Assembly: GCA_030149815.1 (NCBI GenBank)
Contig: JASLHI010000019.1
Location: 69,789 to 133,788, forward strand
DNA length: 64,000 nt
Direction: 5' to 3'
DNA from: Aquirhabdus sp.
Lineage (GTDB): Bacteria > Pseudomonadota > Gammaproteobacteria > Pseudomonadales > Moraxellaceae
In this document: positions 37,577 to 46,048 of the stretch, piece after piece
How the letters are laid out: the number at the start of each line of letters is the position of its first letter
Position numbering within the stretch: position 1 is the first letter of the stretch
Position numbers and translations under genes: made by a program
The notes under the pieces: model-generated
What the model saw: the letters and a program-made list of their open reading frames with translations, nothing else
Databases searched by the model: none
Told to the model about the DNA's origin: nothing

Positions 37577-40500
37577 ATGACGACGGACGGCACTATGGAC
37601 AGTAAACACTCAGTCACTGACAATCTAGATATTGCCGACAACGCACACGAGAGCAACCATAATCATCATTCGATGGATCACATCAATAGCAAGCCGACAG
37701 ACAATCAGCTCAATGAATCAAGCAATATCATGCAAGATGCCCCTGCACTTCCGTCCAAAAAAGCTAAACCGATTGAGTCAACACCCATATCAGCAACGAA
37801 TCAAACGAGCCTAATACAAAAAAACAGTATGAACAAAGCACTTGAAACACACACACCTGTCATTCAAAAAGCAGTTCCAATTAAGACAACCTTACCTGAA
37901 AGCGGCTTCCTCAAAGTTGATCAACTGAGACGCACCGCAAATCTGACCGAACTACCGCCAAGTACACGTCGGATTAAACCTCTGAATGATTTTTTAGGTC
38001 AGCACCGCGCACGGGCTGCGGTAGAAACGGCATTATCGCTTCCTTTCGATGGCTATAATATTTTTGCAGTAGGCACCAGTGGGCTCGGTAAGCGCACGAT
38101 GCTCAAGCGCATGCTTGCCCTGCAAGCTGCAGAAATGCCGACACCAAGTGACTGGGTCTATGTCAATAATTTCGCCAACCCACGCCAACCGATTGCTCTA
38201 GAACTACCACCTAGTGAAGCACCTAAACTCAAAAAAATTATCCATCAACTGTGGAATACTATTTTTGATCAATTAGAAAAAACCTTTGCGGCCGATAGTT
38301 ATCACACCCGTATTGAAAATATTCGTCACAGCGCGGGCACTGCGCAACAGCAAGCCTTGCAAGCATTGACACAAGAAGGTGAAGCACTCGCACTTAAACT
38401 GGTTTCACGCAACGAAGAACATCGTTTTGTGCCGGTAAAACAGCAACCCGTTGAAGATCCAAATGCTGAAACTCATACCATTACCAGCAAAGAACTGGAT
38501 GAAAATGAACTCGCCGCACTCGCGCCTGCCGAACGTGCCAAGATTAATCAAAATGTTCGTTCAATGGACAAGAAACTACACCGCCTTGGCGCACGACTTG
38601 GACGCATTGAAGAACAAACCCGCCACCAAGTTGCACGCTTAAATGCACAAATTGCGAGTGATATTGTTCAGCCTAGAGTCACTCAAGTTGCTCAGCGCTT
38701 TGAACATGTGAATGGTATTGCTGAATATCTTAAAGATTATGCAACCGATATCGTCGAGCATGTTGAATTAATCCTAGAGCAGGAAGAAGATGATTTCTTG
38801 CCAGGAATATTTGATCGCGTACCTCAACGCTATCAAGTCAATGTCTTGGTCACGCATAAACCAAATTCTGGCGCACCTGTGATCTTTGAAGATTTGCCAA
38901 CCCATTACAATTTGCTTGGACATGTTGAGCAACTCACCCAGATGGGTACGATCACCACCGACTTCACCCTCATTCGCTCTGGTGCTTTGCATCGTGCAAA
39001 CGGTGGATTCTTACTCTTAGAGGCCGACCAACTCCTTGAGCAGCCTTACGCATGGCAAGGGCTCAAACGCGCTTTACGTTCTGGTCAACTCAAGCTTTCT
39101 TCGCTTGAACACATGCTGACACTCACAGGCAGTATTTCCCTAGAGCCAGACTCTTTGCCGTTATCGGTTAAAGTCGTTTTATTAGGTGAGCCGAATATCT
39201 ATTATGAACTTCTTGAGTTTGAACCTGAACTCAACTCACTGTTTAAAATCCGCGCTGACTTTACCAACACCCTCAGCCGTACTGTCGAGAATGAAGAAGC
39301 TTATGTGCGCCTCATTGCAGACTATGTCAACAAAGATAAGCTATTACCTTTTGATCGATCTGCACTGGCTGCATTATTGACAGACTCTAGCCGTCAAGCA
39401 GAAGATCAATCATCGCTTTCACTCCACGCTGCAACTTTAGGTGACTTACTCCGCGAAGCAAGCACAGTTGCCTTGCAACAAAATGATCGCCAAGTCACCG
39501 CAAAACACATTGAAGCGACACTTGCAGCGCGCCTCTACCGACTTGGACATTTACGTGAGCTGTATTGGGAAGATTTATCGCGTGGCACACAGCTGATTGA
39601 GACTGAAGGTTTCCGCATTGGACAAATCAATGCACTCACCGTCGTCCACTATGCAGACAGTGAATTTGGTCTACCCGCGAGATTGACCGCTACTGTCTAT
39701 CAAGGGAATGGTGAAATTCTTGATATTGAACGTAGCGTTGAACTCGGCGGCGCACTGCATGCCAAAGGTATATTGATCATGTCGAGCTTTTTACGGGCTC
39801 ATTTTGGGCGAACCCAACCCATTCATTTCTCTGCTGCCCTCGCTTTCGAACAAAGCTATGGTGAGATCGATGGCGATAGTGCGACACTCGCCGAACTCTG
39901 CGCATTAATTTCATCGATTAGCCAAATCCCAATTGACCAATCATGGGCAATTACAGGTTCAATGAACCAACTCGGTGTAGTACAACCGATTGGCGGCATT
40001 AATCCAAAAATCGAAGGCTTTTTTGACGCCTGCCAACTACAAGGTCTAAACGGCAAGCAAGGGGTGATTCTACCGATTCAGAACGTCCAACATCTGATGC
40101 TGCGCCAAGACGTGATCGATGCAGTCCGTGAAGGAAAATTCCATCTCTATGCAGTGCGTACTGTTGAAGAAGCGCTTTCATTACTGATGAAACGCCCTGC
40201 AGGCATCATGAATCCTAAAGGTCGTTATGAAAAAAATACGATTTTTGGCGAAGTCATGAATCAATTAAAACATTGGCAACAGCTTGAAGAAGGTGATCGC
40301 AAAAACGACGCGCCAAAAAAAAAGAAAGCGGATAAAACCAAAAGCAAAAGCAGTGCTAAAAATGGCAAAGCAGATGACTCATCTACGGATAAAGACAAAC
40401 CGAATCCGAAGAAAAAGCCTACTTCTGAAAAAGTAGAAACTCGTCTACCTAAAGATGAAAAAACCACCGATGAAAAAGTAAAGGATGAGAAAGCCAAACC

Positions 40501-40582
40501 TCAGAAAGTCAAACGAGTACCAAGACGCGATCCAGAAGATCAAAACGATGAAGAATCGCAAATCGCGTGGGCGGGTGAGTAA
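37577..40582 (+). CDS. Lon-like ATP-dependent protease (LonB/AAA_32 type), with long N- and C-terminal extensions
   Basis: About 1001 residues. An N-terminal polar, His/Asn/Ser-rich segment of roughly 130 residues comes first; then an AAA domain with Walker A GTSGLGKRT (residues 166-174), a long coiled-coil insertion (about 220-400), TTDFTLIRSGALHRANGGF and LLLEADQLL (Walker B region), and a Lon protease domain with the Ser-Lys dyad Ser768 (EIDGDSATLAEL) and Lys811 (GGINPKIEGF). The last hundred residues are a Lys/Asp/Glu-rich tail (DKTKSKSSAKNGKADDSST and so on) not usual for the family. A TTG at 37559 and ATGs at 37577 and 37595 are possible starts. Expected cytoplasmic protease; substrates unknown. 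A terminator overlaps the stop codon. Confidence 0.9.
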   Translation: MTTDGTMDSKHSVTDNLDIADNAHESNHNHHSMDHINSKPTDNQLNESSNIMQDAPALPSKKAKPIESTPISATNQTSLIQKNSMNKALETHTPVIQKAVPIKTTLPESGFLKVDQLRRTANLTELPPSTRRIKPLNDFLGQHRARAAVETALSLPFDGYNIFAVGTSGLGKRTMLKRMLALQAAEMPTPSDWVYVNNFANPRQPIALELPPSEAPKLKKIIHQLWNTIFDQLEKTFAADSYHTRIENIRHSAGTAQQQALQALTQEGEALALKLVSRNEEHRFVPVKQQPVEDPNAETHTITSKELDENELAALAPAERAKINQNVRSMDKKLHRLGARLGRIEEQTRHQVARLNAQIASDIVQPRVTQVAQRFEHVNGIAEYLKDYATDIVEHVELILEQEEDDFLPGIFDRVPQRYQVNVLVTHKPNSGAPVIFEDLPTHYNLLGHVEQLTQMGTITTDFTLIRSGALHRANGGFLLLEADQLLEQPYAWQGLKRALRSGQLKLSSLEHMLTLTGSISLEPDSLPLSVKVVLLGEPNIYYELLEFEPELNSLFKIRADFTNTLSRTVENEEAYVRLIADYVNKDKLLPFDRSALAALLTDSSRQAEDQSSLSLHAATLGDLLREASTVALQQNDRQVTAKHIEATLAARLYRLGHLRELYWEDLSRGTQLIETEGFRIGQINALTVVHYADSEFGLPARLTATVYQGNGEILDIERSVELGGALHAKGILIMSSFLRAHFGRTQPIHFSAALAFEQSYGEIDGDSATLAELCALISSISQIPIDQSWAITGSMNQLGVVQPIGGINPKIEGFFDACQLQGLNGKQGVILPIQNVQHLMLRQDVIDAVREGKFHLYAVRTVEEALSLLMKRPAGIMNPKGRYEKNTIFGEVMNQLKHWQQLEEGDRKNDAPKKKKADKTKSKSSAKNGKADDSSTDKDKPNPKKKPTSEKVETRLPKDEKTTDEKVKDEKAKPQKVKRVPRRDPEDQNDEESQIAWAGE

Positions 40583-40600
40583 TGGTTGCTCACGTTTTTT
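40575..40600 (+). terminator. Terminator overlapping the stop codon of the Lon-like gene
   Basis: GTGAGTAA/TTGCTCAC form an eight-pair stem (one G-U) with a three-base loop, then G and six T. The stop codon TAA at 40580-40582 is inside the 5' arm. Confidence 0.8.
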
Positions 40601-40665
40601 GATATTTTAAAGCAGAGTTCTCCTTGAGAGTTTTTATGTGTTTTGACGAGTGATGTCGCTCACAG

Positions 40666-40676
40666 AGCTTGTCGAA
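40666..40676. repeat. Dispersed TTCGACAAGCT motif, inverted copy
   Basis: AGCTTGTCGAA between two convergent genes; same 11-mer as at 24968 and 31567. Confidence 0.6.
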
Positions 40677-40695
40677 ACATGATTAAAGACTATTA

Positions 40696-42006
40696 TTACG
40701 AATCGGTAAACTGCACATGATGCTCACGCATCGTGTCGTCAAAAAACTCATATCGATTTCGACCATTTGCCTTCGCTTTATACAACGCAGCATCAGCTTG
40801 TCGTAACAACTGCTCAACACAAGTACCCTCAGTCGGTTCAGTGACAGCAACACCCACACTAACCGTCACAAAAGGACGATGCTCATCTGGATTAGGAAGC
40901 GCTAGTGCTTCAATCGCACTCAGCAAACGCTCAGCTTGCCGCTCAGCATCATGCTCATCCATGCTTGGATATAATAGAATAAACTCCTCGCCACCATACC
41001 GTGCAGCAAGCTCACCACTACGCTTAGCTAAACTTGCAATCAATTCTGCAATCTGTTTTAAACATTCATCCCCTGCCAAATGACCTAATTTGTCGTTATA
41101 AAACTTAAAAAAATCGACATCAATAATCATCAAGGTTAATGGATGCTGTTGACGTAATGCACGATTCCATTCATGATTCATCACCTCATCGAGATGGCGA
41201 CGATTGGAAAGCCCAGTGAGTCCATCTTGTCGAGATAACTTATTCAGTTGCTGTGCAAGTTGCTGACCTTTATCCACTGAATGTCGCAGTAAACAAGCCT
41301 GTAGAAAATTCGTCCGCTCTTGTCGGTCTAAAGCGTATGCAAGACACATGCCCAAAAGACTGGTCATGGTATATGTCAGATTCCAGAGTTTCCAATTCAT
41401 ATGCTGACCTAGCATATATGCCAAAATAATCCCGCAAATCCCTCCCATCCAACCTACAATCATCGCGGCATAAAAGCGTAAACAAACAAAACTATACAGC
41501 ACGATCACGATATACATCGTCCCCGCATAGGTCAGAATAACCGAATCACCGCCTCCCATATTTGCTGTAGCCGAACTCACAGCAATTGCAAAAACGCCTC
41601 CGATACCGATATACCATTCATACCAGCGATTGATTGTTGGAAAATAAGAAAGTACCGATGAGAGTAAAATCAAAATACCAGTCCACGCATTAATACTATA
41701 AAAATGCGCAGTAATATCTTTGGGTAAAACCTGATAAATTCCGATATTTTCAACTAAGAATAATAAAAATAGCAGCGGTGAACGAAAATGAAAAAGCTGA
41801 ATCGCACGAGGAATATACTGAGCCGTAAAAGATGATTCTAAATGCGCTGGAAAACGCAACAACCAATATCTAGAACGCAATACCGCTCGAATCTCTTGCT
41901 CTATCGGATCTTCTTCTATATAAAGTCCTCTCTCTAGATGATCATCATGACCATAATCCAAAGATTCGGTATTCATTCTATTGAGCTCAATAGATTCTTT
42001 GCGCAT
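40696..42006 (-). CDS. Membrane diguanylate cyclase with altered I-site
   Basis: About 436 residues: an acidic N-terminal cytoplasmic region (LERGLYIEEDPIEQEIRAVL), five or six membrane helices, a coiled linker and a C-terminal GGDEF domain with GGEEF at residues 338-342. Five residues upstream the sequence is RSGE rather than RxxD, so product inhibition may be lost. Domain order, length and the sequence from the last helix on (ERTNFLQACLL) parallel the cyclase at 20115-21485, so they are likely paralogues. Start uncertain: GTG 42036 or ATG 42006; the latter has GAGGA 12 bases upstream. Convergent with the Lon-like gene. Confidence 0.87.
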   Translation of the reverse strand: MRKESIELNRMNTESLDYGHDDHLERGLYIEEDPIEQEIRAVLRSRYWLLRFPAHLESSFTAQYIPRAIQLFHFRSPLLFLLFLVENIGIYQVLPKDITAHFYSINAWTGILILLSSVLSYFPTINRWYEWYIGIGGVFAIAVSSATANMGGGDSVILTYAGTMYIVIVLYSFVCLRFYAAMIVGWMGGICGIILAYMLGQHMNWKLWNLTYTMTSLLGMCLAYALDRQERTNFLQACLLRHSVDKGQQLAQQLNKLSRQDGLTGLSNRRHLDEVMNHEWNRALRQQHPLTLMIIDVDFFKFYNDKLGHLAGDECLKQIAELIASLAKRSGELAARYGGEEFILLYPSMDEHDAERQAERLLSAIEALALPNPDEHRPFVTVSVGVAVTEPTEGTCVEQLLRQADAALYKAKANGRNRYEFFDDTMREHHVQFTDS

Positions 42007-42193
42007 GTGATTATTAATCCTCAGCTCAGCGTTCACTTATTTTTTTCATTGCATAAACTATTTTTATTTCTTAGAGACAAACCACTAGATTAAAAAACTT
42101 AAGTCGTCATTTTAATCATAATATCACTGAAGATTATAACACCTCATTTTGAATTAAATTTAACTCACTTCGGGAACTAATTATCTAAAAATG

Positions 42194-42220
42194 AAAAAGA
42201 GCCGACTAACGGCTCTTTTT
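42194..42220 (-). terminator. Terminator downstream of grxD
   Basis: Stem AAAAAGAGCCG/CGGCTCTTTTT with a five-base loop; it follows the minus-strand grxD gene. Confidence 0.9.
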
Positions 42221-42251
42221 AAAACACAACAACTTAATCAAACTGCATAAA

Positions 42252-42596
42252 TTATGCAGATGGTGCTGGGCTGAACTCTTCGATCAACGGCTTAAGCTCA
42301 CCATTGCGGAACATGTCGGTAACAATATCACAGCCGCCGATCAACTCACCATTGACCCAAAGTTGTGGAAATGTTGGCCAGTTCGCAATACGTGGCAACG
42401 TTGCACGAATATCTGGATTTTCCAAAATATTAACAAACGCAAAAGGACGGCCAATTTGGCTCAATGCCTCAACTGTACGCGCAGAAAAACCGCATTGTGG
42501 AAATTGTGGGGTGCCTTTCATATACAAAAGCACTGGGTGCTTTGCAATTTGCTCGCGGATCAACGTTTCTGTTGCATTGGCTTGAACATCTGACAT
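42252..42596 (-). CDS. grxD: Monothiol glutaredoxin, Grx4 family
   Basis: 114 residues with the monothiol active site CGFS (PQCGFSARTVEAL), preceded by HPVLLYMKGTPQFP and followed by TFPQLWVNGELIGGCDIVTD, the glutathione and [2Fe-2S] binding surface. Grx4 proteins carry Fe-S clusters with BolA partners and act in iron homeostasis and cluster delivery. I use ATG 42596 (MSDVQANATETLIREQI), the usual family start, with AGGTC upstream; a longer ORF to 42698 is not supported. Confidence 0.97.
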   Translation of the reverse strand: MSDVQANATETLIREQIAKHPVLLYMKGTPQFPQCGFSARTVEALSQIGRPFAFVNILENPDIRATLPRIANWPTFPQLWVNGELIGGCDIVTDMFRNGELKPLIEEFSPAPSA

Positions 42597-42821
42597 GATG
42601 ATGACCTGATTCAAAAATAAGAATATGCGCTGATTATACCGCTGATAAGCAAAAAAGCGTAATGATTGCATGTGTCTTTTTTGACGGATCGTTCGCAAGA
42701 TCTCAATTCAACACCTACATGATAAAATCCACATGGATTTAACATTATTAACAGCATAATTTGCTAACATAACCATTCATTTTTTAGTAAAGCCATACTT
42801 TGGTCTAGTCGGGAATCTGCC

Positions 42822-44045
42822 ATGAACTCAACTCTTACTCCCACACCAGTCATTCCATCGAATGACCAAGCTAGTTTTTTGATGCCGACCTATGCGCGTC
42901 AACCGATTGCGTTTGTACGAGGCCAAGGTACTTATTTATATACACAAGATGGTACTGCTTATCTTGATGCGTTAACTGGTATTGCTGTATGTGGTTTAGG
43001 ACACTGCCACCCTGCTGTTACTGCCGCGATGATTGAGCAAACATCGACACTCGTTCACACCAGTAATTTATTCCAAATACATTGGCAGGAAGAAGCTGGT
43101 CGCTTGCTCTGCCAAGTTGGCGGTATGGAACGCTGTTTCTTTGCCAACAGCGGTGCGGAAGCAAATGAAGCTGCGATCAAACTTGCGCGCATGAGCGCTT
43201 ACAAAAAAGGCATCACTACACCAAAAATCATCGTCATGGAAAAATCATTTCATGGTCGTACGCTGGCAACGCTCTCTGCGACAGGCAATGAGAAAGTCCA
43301 AAAAGGCTTCTACCCTCTCGTTGAAGGTTTCTTACGTGTTCCATTTGGTGATGTGGCTGCAATCGAAGCATTGGCAAAAGCGCATGATGACATCGTCGCA
43401 ATTTTGGTTGAGCCGATTCAAGGGGAAGGCGGTGTCAATACTGCACCACAAGGCTTTGTTTACCTCGAACAACTTCGTGCGCTTTGTGATCAACACGATT
43501 GGTTACTCATGCTCGATGAAATCCAGACAGGTAACGGACGGACTGGTAAGTATTTCGCATATCAACATACTGCGATTAAACCTGATGTGCTGACCACGGC
43601 AAAAGGTTTGGGTAACGGTTTCCCTGTGGGCGCATGCTTGGTTCGTGATAAAGCAGTTGATCTATTCGGCACGGGAAATCATGGTTCAACTTTCGGCGGA
43701 ACGCCTCTCGCCTGCCGTACAGTTTATTCAGTGATTGATAGCATCCAAAAAGAACATGCTATCGAAAATGCGTCAAAAGTCGGTGGTTACTTGAAAGATC
43801 GTTTTACTCAAGAACTTGCTGGATTAGACGTGACCGTACGTGGTTTTGGCATGATGTTAGGTATTGAGCTACCACGTGCTTGTGGCGAATTGGTTGCGCG
43901 TGCACGTGATGAGCAACATCTGATCATTAATGTCACAGCAGATAATGTGATTCGTCTCCTGCCACCACTTAACTTAAGTCAAGCAGATGCGGATGAAATT
44001 GTTAAGCGTTTGGTTATGTTGGTGAAGGATTTTTTGGCTAAGTAA
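42822..44045 (+). CDS. argD: Acetylornithine transaminase
   Basis: PLP enzyme that interconverts N-acetylglutamate semialdehyde and N-acetylornithine in arginine synthesis; may also act as succinyldiaminopimelate aminotransferase. Class III aminotransferase motifs: LDALTGIAVCGLGHCHPAV, FFANSGAEANEAAIKLAR, SFHGRTLATLSATGN, the cofactor Asp in LMLDEIQTGNGRTG and the PLP Lys261 in TTAKGLGNGFPVGA. 407 residues, normal length. Transcribed alone. Confidence 0.95.
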   Translation: MNSTLTPTPVIPSNDQASFLMPTYARQPIAFVRGQGTYLYTQDGTAYLDALTGIAVCGLGHCHPAVTAAMIEQTSTLVHTSNLFQIHWQEEAGRLLCQVGGMERCFFANSGAEANEAAIKLARMSAYKKGITTPKIIVMEKSFHGRTLATLSATGNEKVQKGFYPLVEGFLRVPFGDVAAIEALAKAHDDIVAILVEPIQGEGGVNTAPQGFVYLEQLRALCDQHDWLLMLDEIQTGNGRTGKYFAYQHTAIKPDVLTTAKGLGNGFPVGACLVRDKAVDLFGTGNHGSTFGGTPLACRTVYSVIDSIQKEHAIENASKVGGYLKDRFTQELAGLDVTVRGFGMMLGIELPRACGELVARARDEQHLIINVTADNVIRLLPPLNLSQADADEIVKRLVMLVKDFLAK

Positions 44046-44146
44046 TTAAGGATCAAGTGTTCTCCTCTTTCCAATGCTGAATGAGGAGAATAAAAAGTAA
44101 ATTAAAATAAGCAAACATTATTGCACGATTTTCAATTGAGAATTAT

Positions 44147-44737
44147 ATGGATGTAGTACATCAAAAAGGTATGCCAACAAAATGGTTACAGTATCCAACC
44201 TACATTTTTCTATTGGGTGCATTTTTTAGTGCAGTAGCGGGAACTAATTGCTTTATAGCAGGATGGATCGGTCGGTTGGGAATTGAATTTTACCTAATAA
44301 GCGATTTTTTAATATTTTCTATCTTTTGGTTTATGCTAAGAAAATACAACTATACAATAATAATTGGTAAAGATTCTGTTCAAAAGCTCACACCCATCAT
44401 GAAATTCGGAATACTATTTTTTGGATTTATGTTTGCTGGCATATTTTCACTTTCAGTTGCAGGAACTCTATTAAATATAGCGATATGGATGACATCAAAT
44501 ACACCTACACAATTTCAAACAACAGTCTCTAAAGTAGTTTCTTTTGATCCATCTTCAAATGATTGGTGCAAAAAGAAACAATACACGTTTGCTAACTCAC
44601 CCATCAATACAGATACAACTGTTTGTGATAGCGATGGTTCACTAGAAAGCGTAAAAGTAGGTGATACTTTGCTAGTCAATGAGCTAGTAGGTTTTGCTGG
44701 TGCTCATTTTTTGAATGCGGAACATACATCAAACTAA
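44147..44737 (+). CDS. Hypothetical membrane protein with soluble C-terminal domain
   Basis: Not recognised. 196 residues: hydrophobic helices at about 17-38, 47-66 and 86-114, then a soluble domain of about 80 residues with two cysteines (NDWCKKKQYTF and TTVCDSDGSLES) and a final strand pair (VKVGDTLLVNELVGFAGAHF). With both Cys on the same side of the membrane, a disulfide in the periplasm is possible. The gene is much more AT-rich than argD and uses many ATA codons, suggesting acquisition. It lies just upstream of the convergent structured RNA. Confidence 0.65.
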   Translation: MDVVHQKGMPTKWLQYPTYIFLLGAFFSAVAGTNCFIAGWIGRLGIEFYLISDFLIFSIFWFMLRKYNYTIIIGKDSVQKLTPIMKFGILFFGFMFAGIFSLSVAGTLLNIAIWMTSNTPTQFQTTVSKVVSFDPSSNDWCKKKQYTFANSPINTDTTVCDSDGSLESVKVGDTLLVNELVGFAGAHFLNAEHTSN

Positions 44738-44782
44738 GCAGCGATTGATAGAATAGTAATAGCCACCCAAAATTTAGACAAT

Positions 44783-44844
44783 AAAAAACCGCAACAGCCT
44801 CTATGTTCACTTTAACTTAAATCGCTAAAGAGGCTTGTCGCGGT
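44783..44844 (-). terminator. Terminator of the candidate small RNA
   Basis: On the minus strand, ACCGCGACAAGCCTCT pairs with AGAGGCTGTTGCGGT (one mismatch/bulge), loop of 26 bases, then six T. The opposite strand has no T run, so the direction is clear. Confidence 0.8.
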
Positions 44845-45000
44845 ATTTGGTATTTTGACCTCTCTCCGCTCTTACTTCATAGAGCAAGATGGTAGTAGAC
44901 GGCGCTGATAATAAAATACCAATTGTACGGAGAATGTAGGCTCTTACCTAAACTATCCAACAGCTCGCAAAACAGAGTCCATGCAGAACGCTCCGTATTG
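44783..45000 (-). ncRNA. Candidate structured small RNA, unknown family
   Basis: Read on the minus strand, a perfect TATAAT (45011-45006) is followed by about 215 bases with no plausible ORF and a strong terminator (44844-44783). Two further long-range helices are visible: CCAATACGGAG (45001-44991) with CTCCGTA-CAATTGG (44932-44919), and TTGGTATTTT (44922-44913) with AAAATACCAA (44856-44847). The two share the bases TTGG, so they would be mutually exclusive at that edge. A GCTCT/AGAGC hairpin lies inside the second. It lacks the signatures I know for 6S, RNase P, tmRNA or SRP RNA. The -35 is weak. Confidence 0.6.
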
Positions 45001-45050
45001 GCTTCATTATAGCACATTTTTTGATCAGACCAGTGCCATTTATCGGGCTT

Positions 45051-45374
45051 TTATCTGGTCTGACTCGCAATATTAAAGATTTGATTGAGCTGTGAAACAA
45101 CTGCTGGAGGAAGTGTAGGCATGACTGGATTTGCAGAAGAAGTATCTACATGAATACCTTGCATTCCGTTCGTAGAAATAGGATTGATCTCGGTTGCGAC
45201 AGTGCCAATCTGCCCATTTGCATCATATTGCGGCAAAACAGGCTGTAACTGTGCCTGCGATTGAGTTGGAAGCGCAACCTCATCCAATTCATTATTAGTC
45301 ATCGTGGTTACATGAGCAAATGCCTGACTACTACCCGCAATCAAGACTACACTTACCATCAAATACTTAATCAT
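45051..45374 (-). CDS. Small exported protein with post-signal ELDEV motif
   Basis: 107 residues from ATG 45374, with AGGAG seven bases upstream. A clear signal peptide (MIKYLMVSVVLIAGSSQAFA) is followed directly by MTNNELDEV, similar to the M-x-x-x-E-L-x-x-V motif found just after the signal in several Acinetobacter-type exported proteins and in double-glycine leaders. The mature chain is rich in Gln, Pro, Val and Asn with no Cys. Its terminal part PTLPPAVVSQLNQIFNIA looks like an amphipathic helix. No function assigned. The small-RNA promoter region starts right behind its stop codon. Confidence 0.65.
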   Translation of the reverse strand: MIKYLMVSVVLIAGSSQAFAHVTTMTNNELDEVALPTQSQAQLQPVLPQYDANGQIGTVATEINPISTNGMQGIHVDTSSANPVMPTLPPAVVSQLNQIFNIASQTR

Positions 45375-45490
45375 GTTTGATCTCCTCAAACAACTGAGCC
45401 AGTAATCATCAGGCTTTATTGTTATTAGTATAAATAATCATCAAAACTTGTTTACACAATATTTTCTCAAATTATAGCTGATGTCAGATA

Positions 45491-45955
45491 CTATCGAAAA
45501 CCCTGCTGTCGCCAAGCCTCATACACCATGACTGCTGCGGAGTTAGACAAATTCAAACTCCTTGAATCTGGTTGCATCGGTAATCGTAGCCATTGATTAG
45601 CAGGAAACATTTCACGGACTTCGAGCGGCAATCCTCGTGTCTCTGCACCAAACAAAAACGCCACAGGGCGATTCAAATCCGATTCAAAAGGCGATGTCGT
45701 ACCTTTCGTCGTTAATGGGAAAATATCCGTAATTCCCTGTGCGCGAACATGCTCCAAACACGCATCTAAATTCGGCCAGACTTTCAATCGTGCCCACTCA
45801 TGGTAATCCAGACCTGCTCGTCTTAGTTGTTTATCTTCCAGCTCAAAGCCAAGTGGCTCAATGAGATGCAAATGCGCACCTGTATTCGCACATAAGCGAA
45901 TGATATTACCTGTATTGCCTGGAATTTCAGGTTCATGGAGAATGATATGAATCAT
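45491..45955 (-). CDS. trmL: tRNA (cytidine/uridine-2'-O-)-methyltransferase, wobble position 34
   Basis: SPOUT-class enzyme that 2'-O-methylates position 34 of tRNA-Leu species. The 154-residue product has the N-terminal IILHEPEIPGNTGNIIRLCA and the trefoil-knot SAM-binding motifs FLFGAETRGLP and LRLPMQPDSRSLNLSNSAAV. The ATG at 45955 (MIHIIL) matches the family start; the ORF can be extended 20 residues without support. Ribosome site weak. Confidence 0.96.
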   Translation of the reverse strand: MIHIILHEPEIPGNTGNIIRLCANTGAHLHLIEPLGFELEDKQLRRAGLDYHEWARLKVWPNLDACLEHVRAQGITDIFPLTTKGTTSPFESDLNRPVAFLFGAETRGLPLEVREMFPANQWLRLPMQPDSRSLNLSNSAAVMVYEAWRQQGFR

Positions 45956-45990
45956 ATTCTGGCTACTTTTAAATAGACTATTTATATAAT

Positions 45991-46025
45991 AAAAAGGTGA
46001 CCACCCACTGAGCAATCACCTTTTT
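45991..46025 (-). terminator. Terminator after sat
   Basis: AAAAAGGTGA/TCACCTTTTT arms with a 15-base loop, 24 bases past the sat stop codon on the minus strand. Confidence 0.85.
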
Positions 46026-46048
46026 CAAATTTCAGTACATTCACAAAA

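Noticed and set aside
44060..44090. Hairpin TTCTCCTC/GAGGAGAA after argD as terminator
   Set aside because: The stem is good but no T run follows on the plus strand, so it is not called a terminator.
44783..45000. 6S, RNase P, tmRNA or SRP RNA identity for the candidate small RNA
   Set aside because: 6S would pair its two ends around a central bubble, but here the 5' end pairs internally. The conserved RNase P core, the tmRNA tRNA-like end and the SRP tetraloop motif are all missing.
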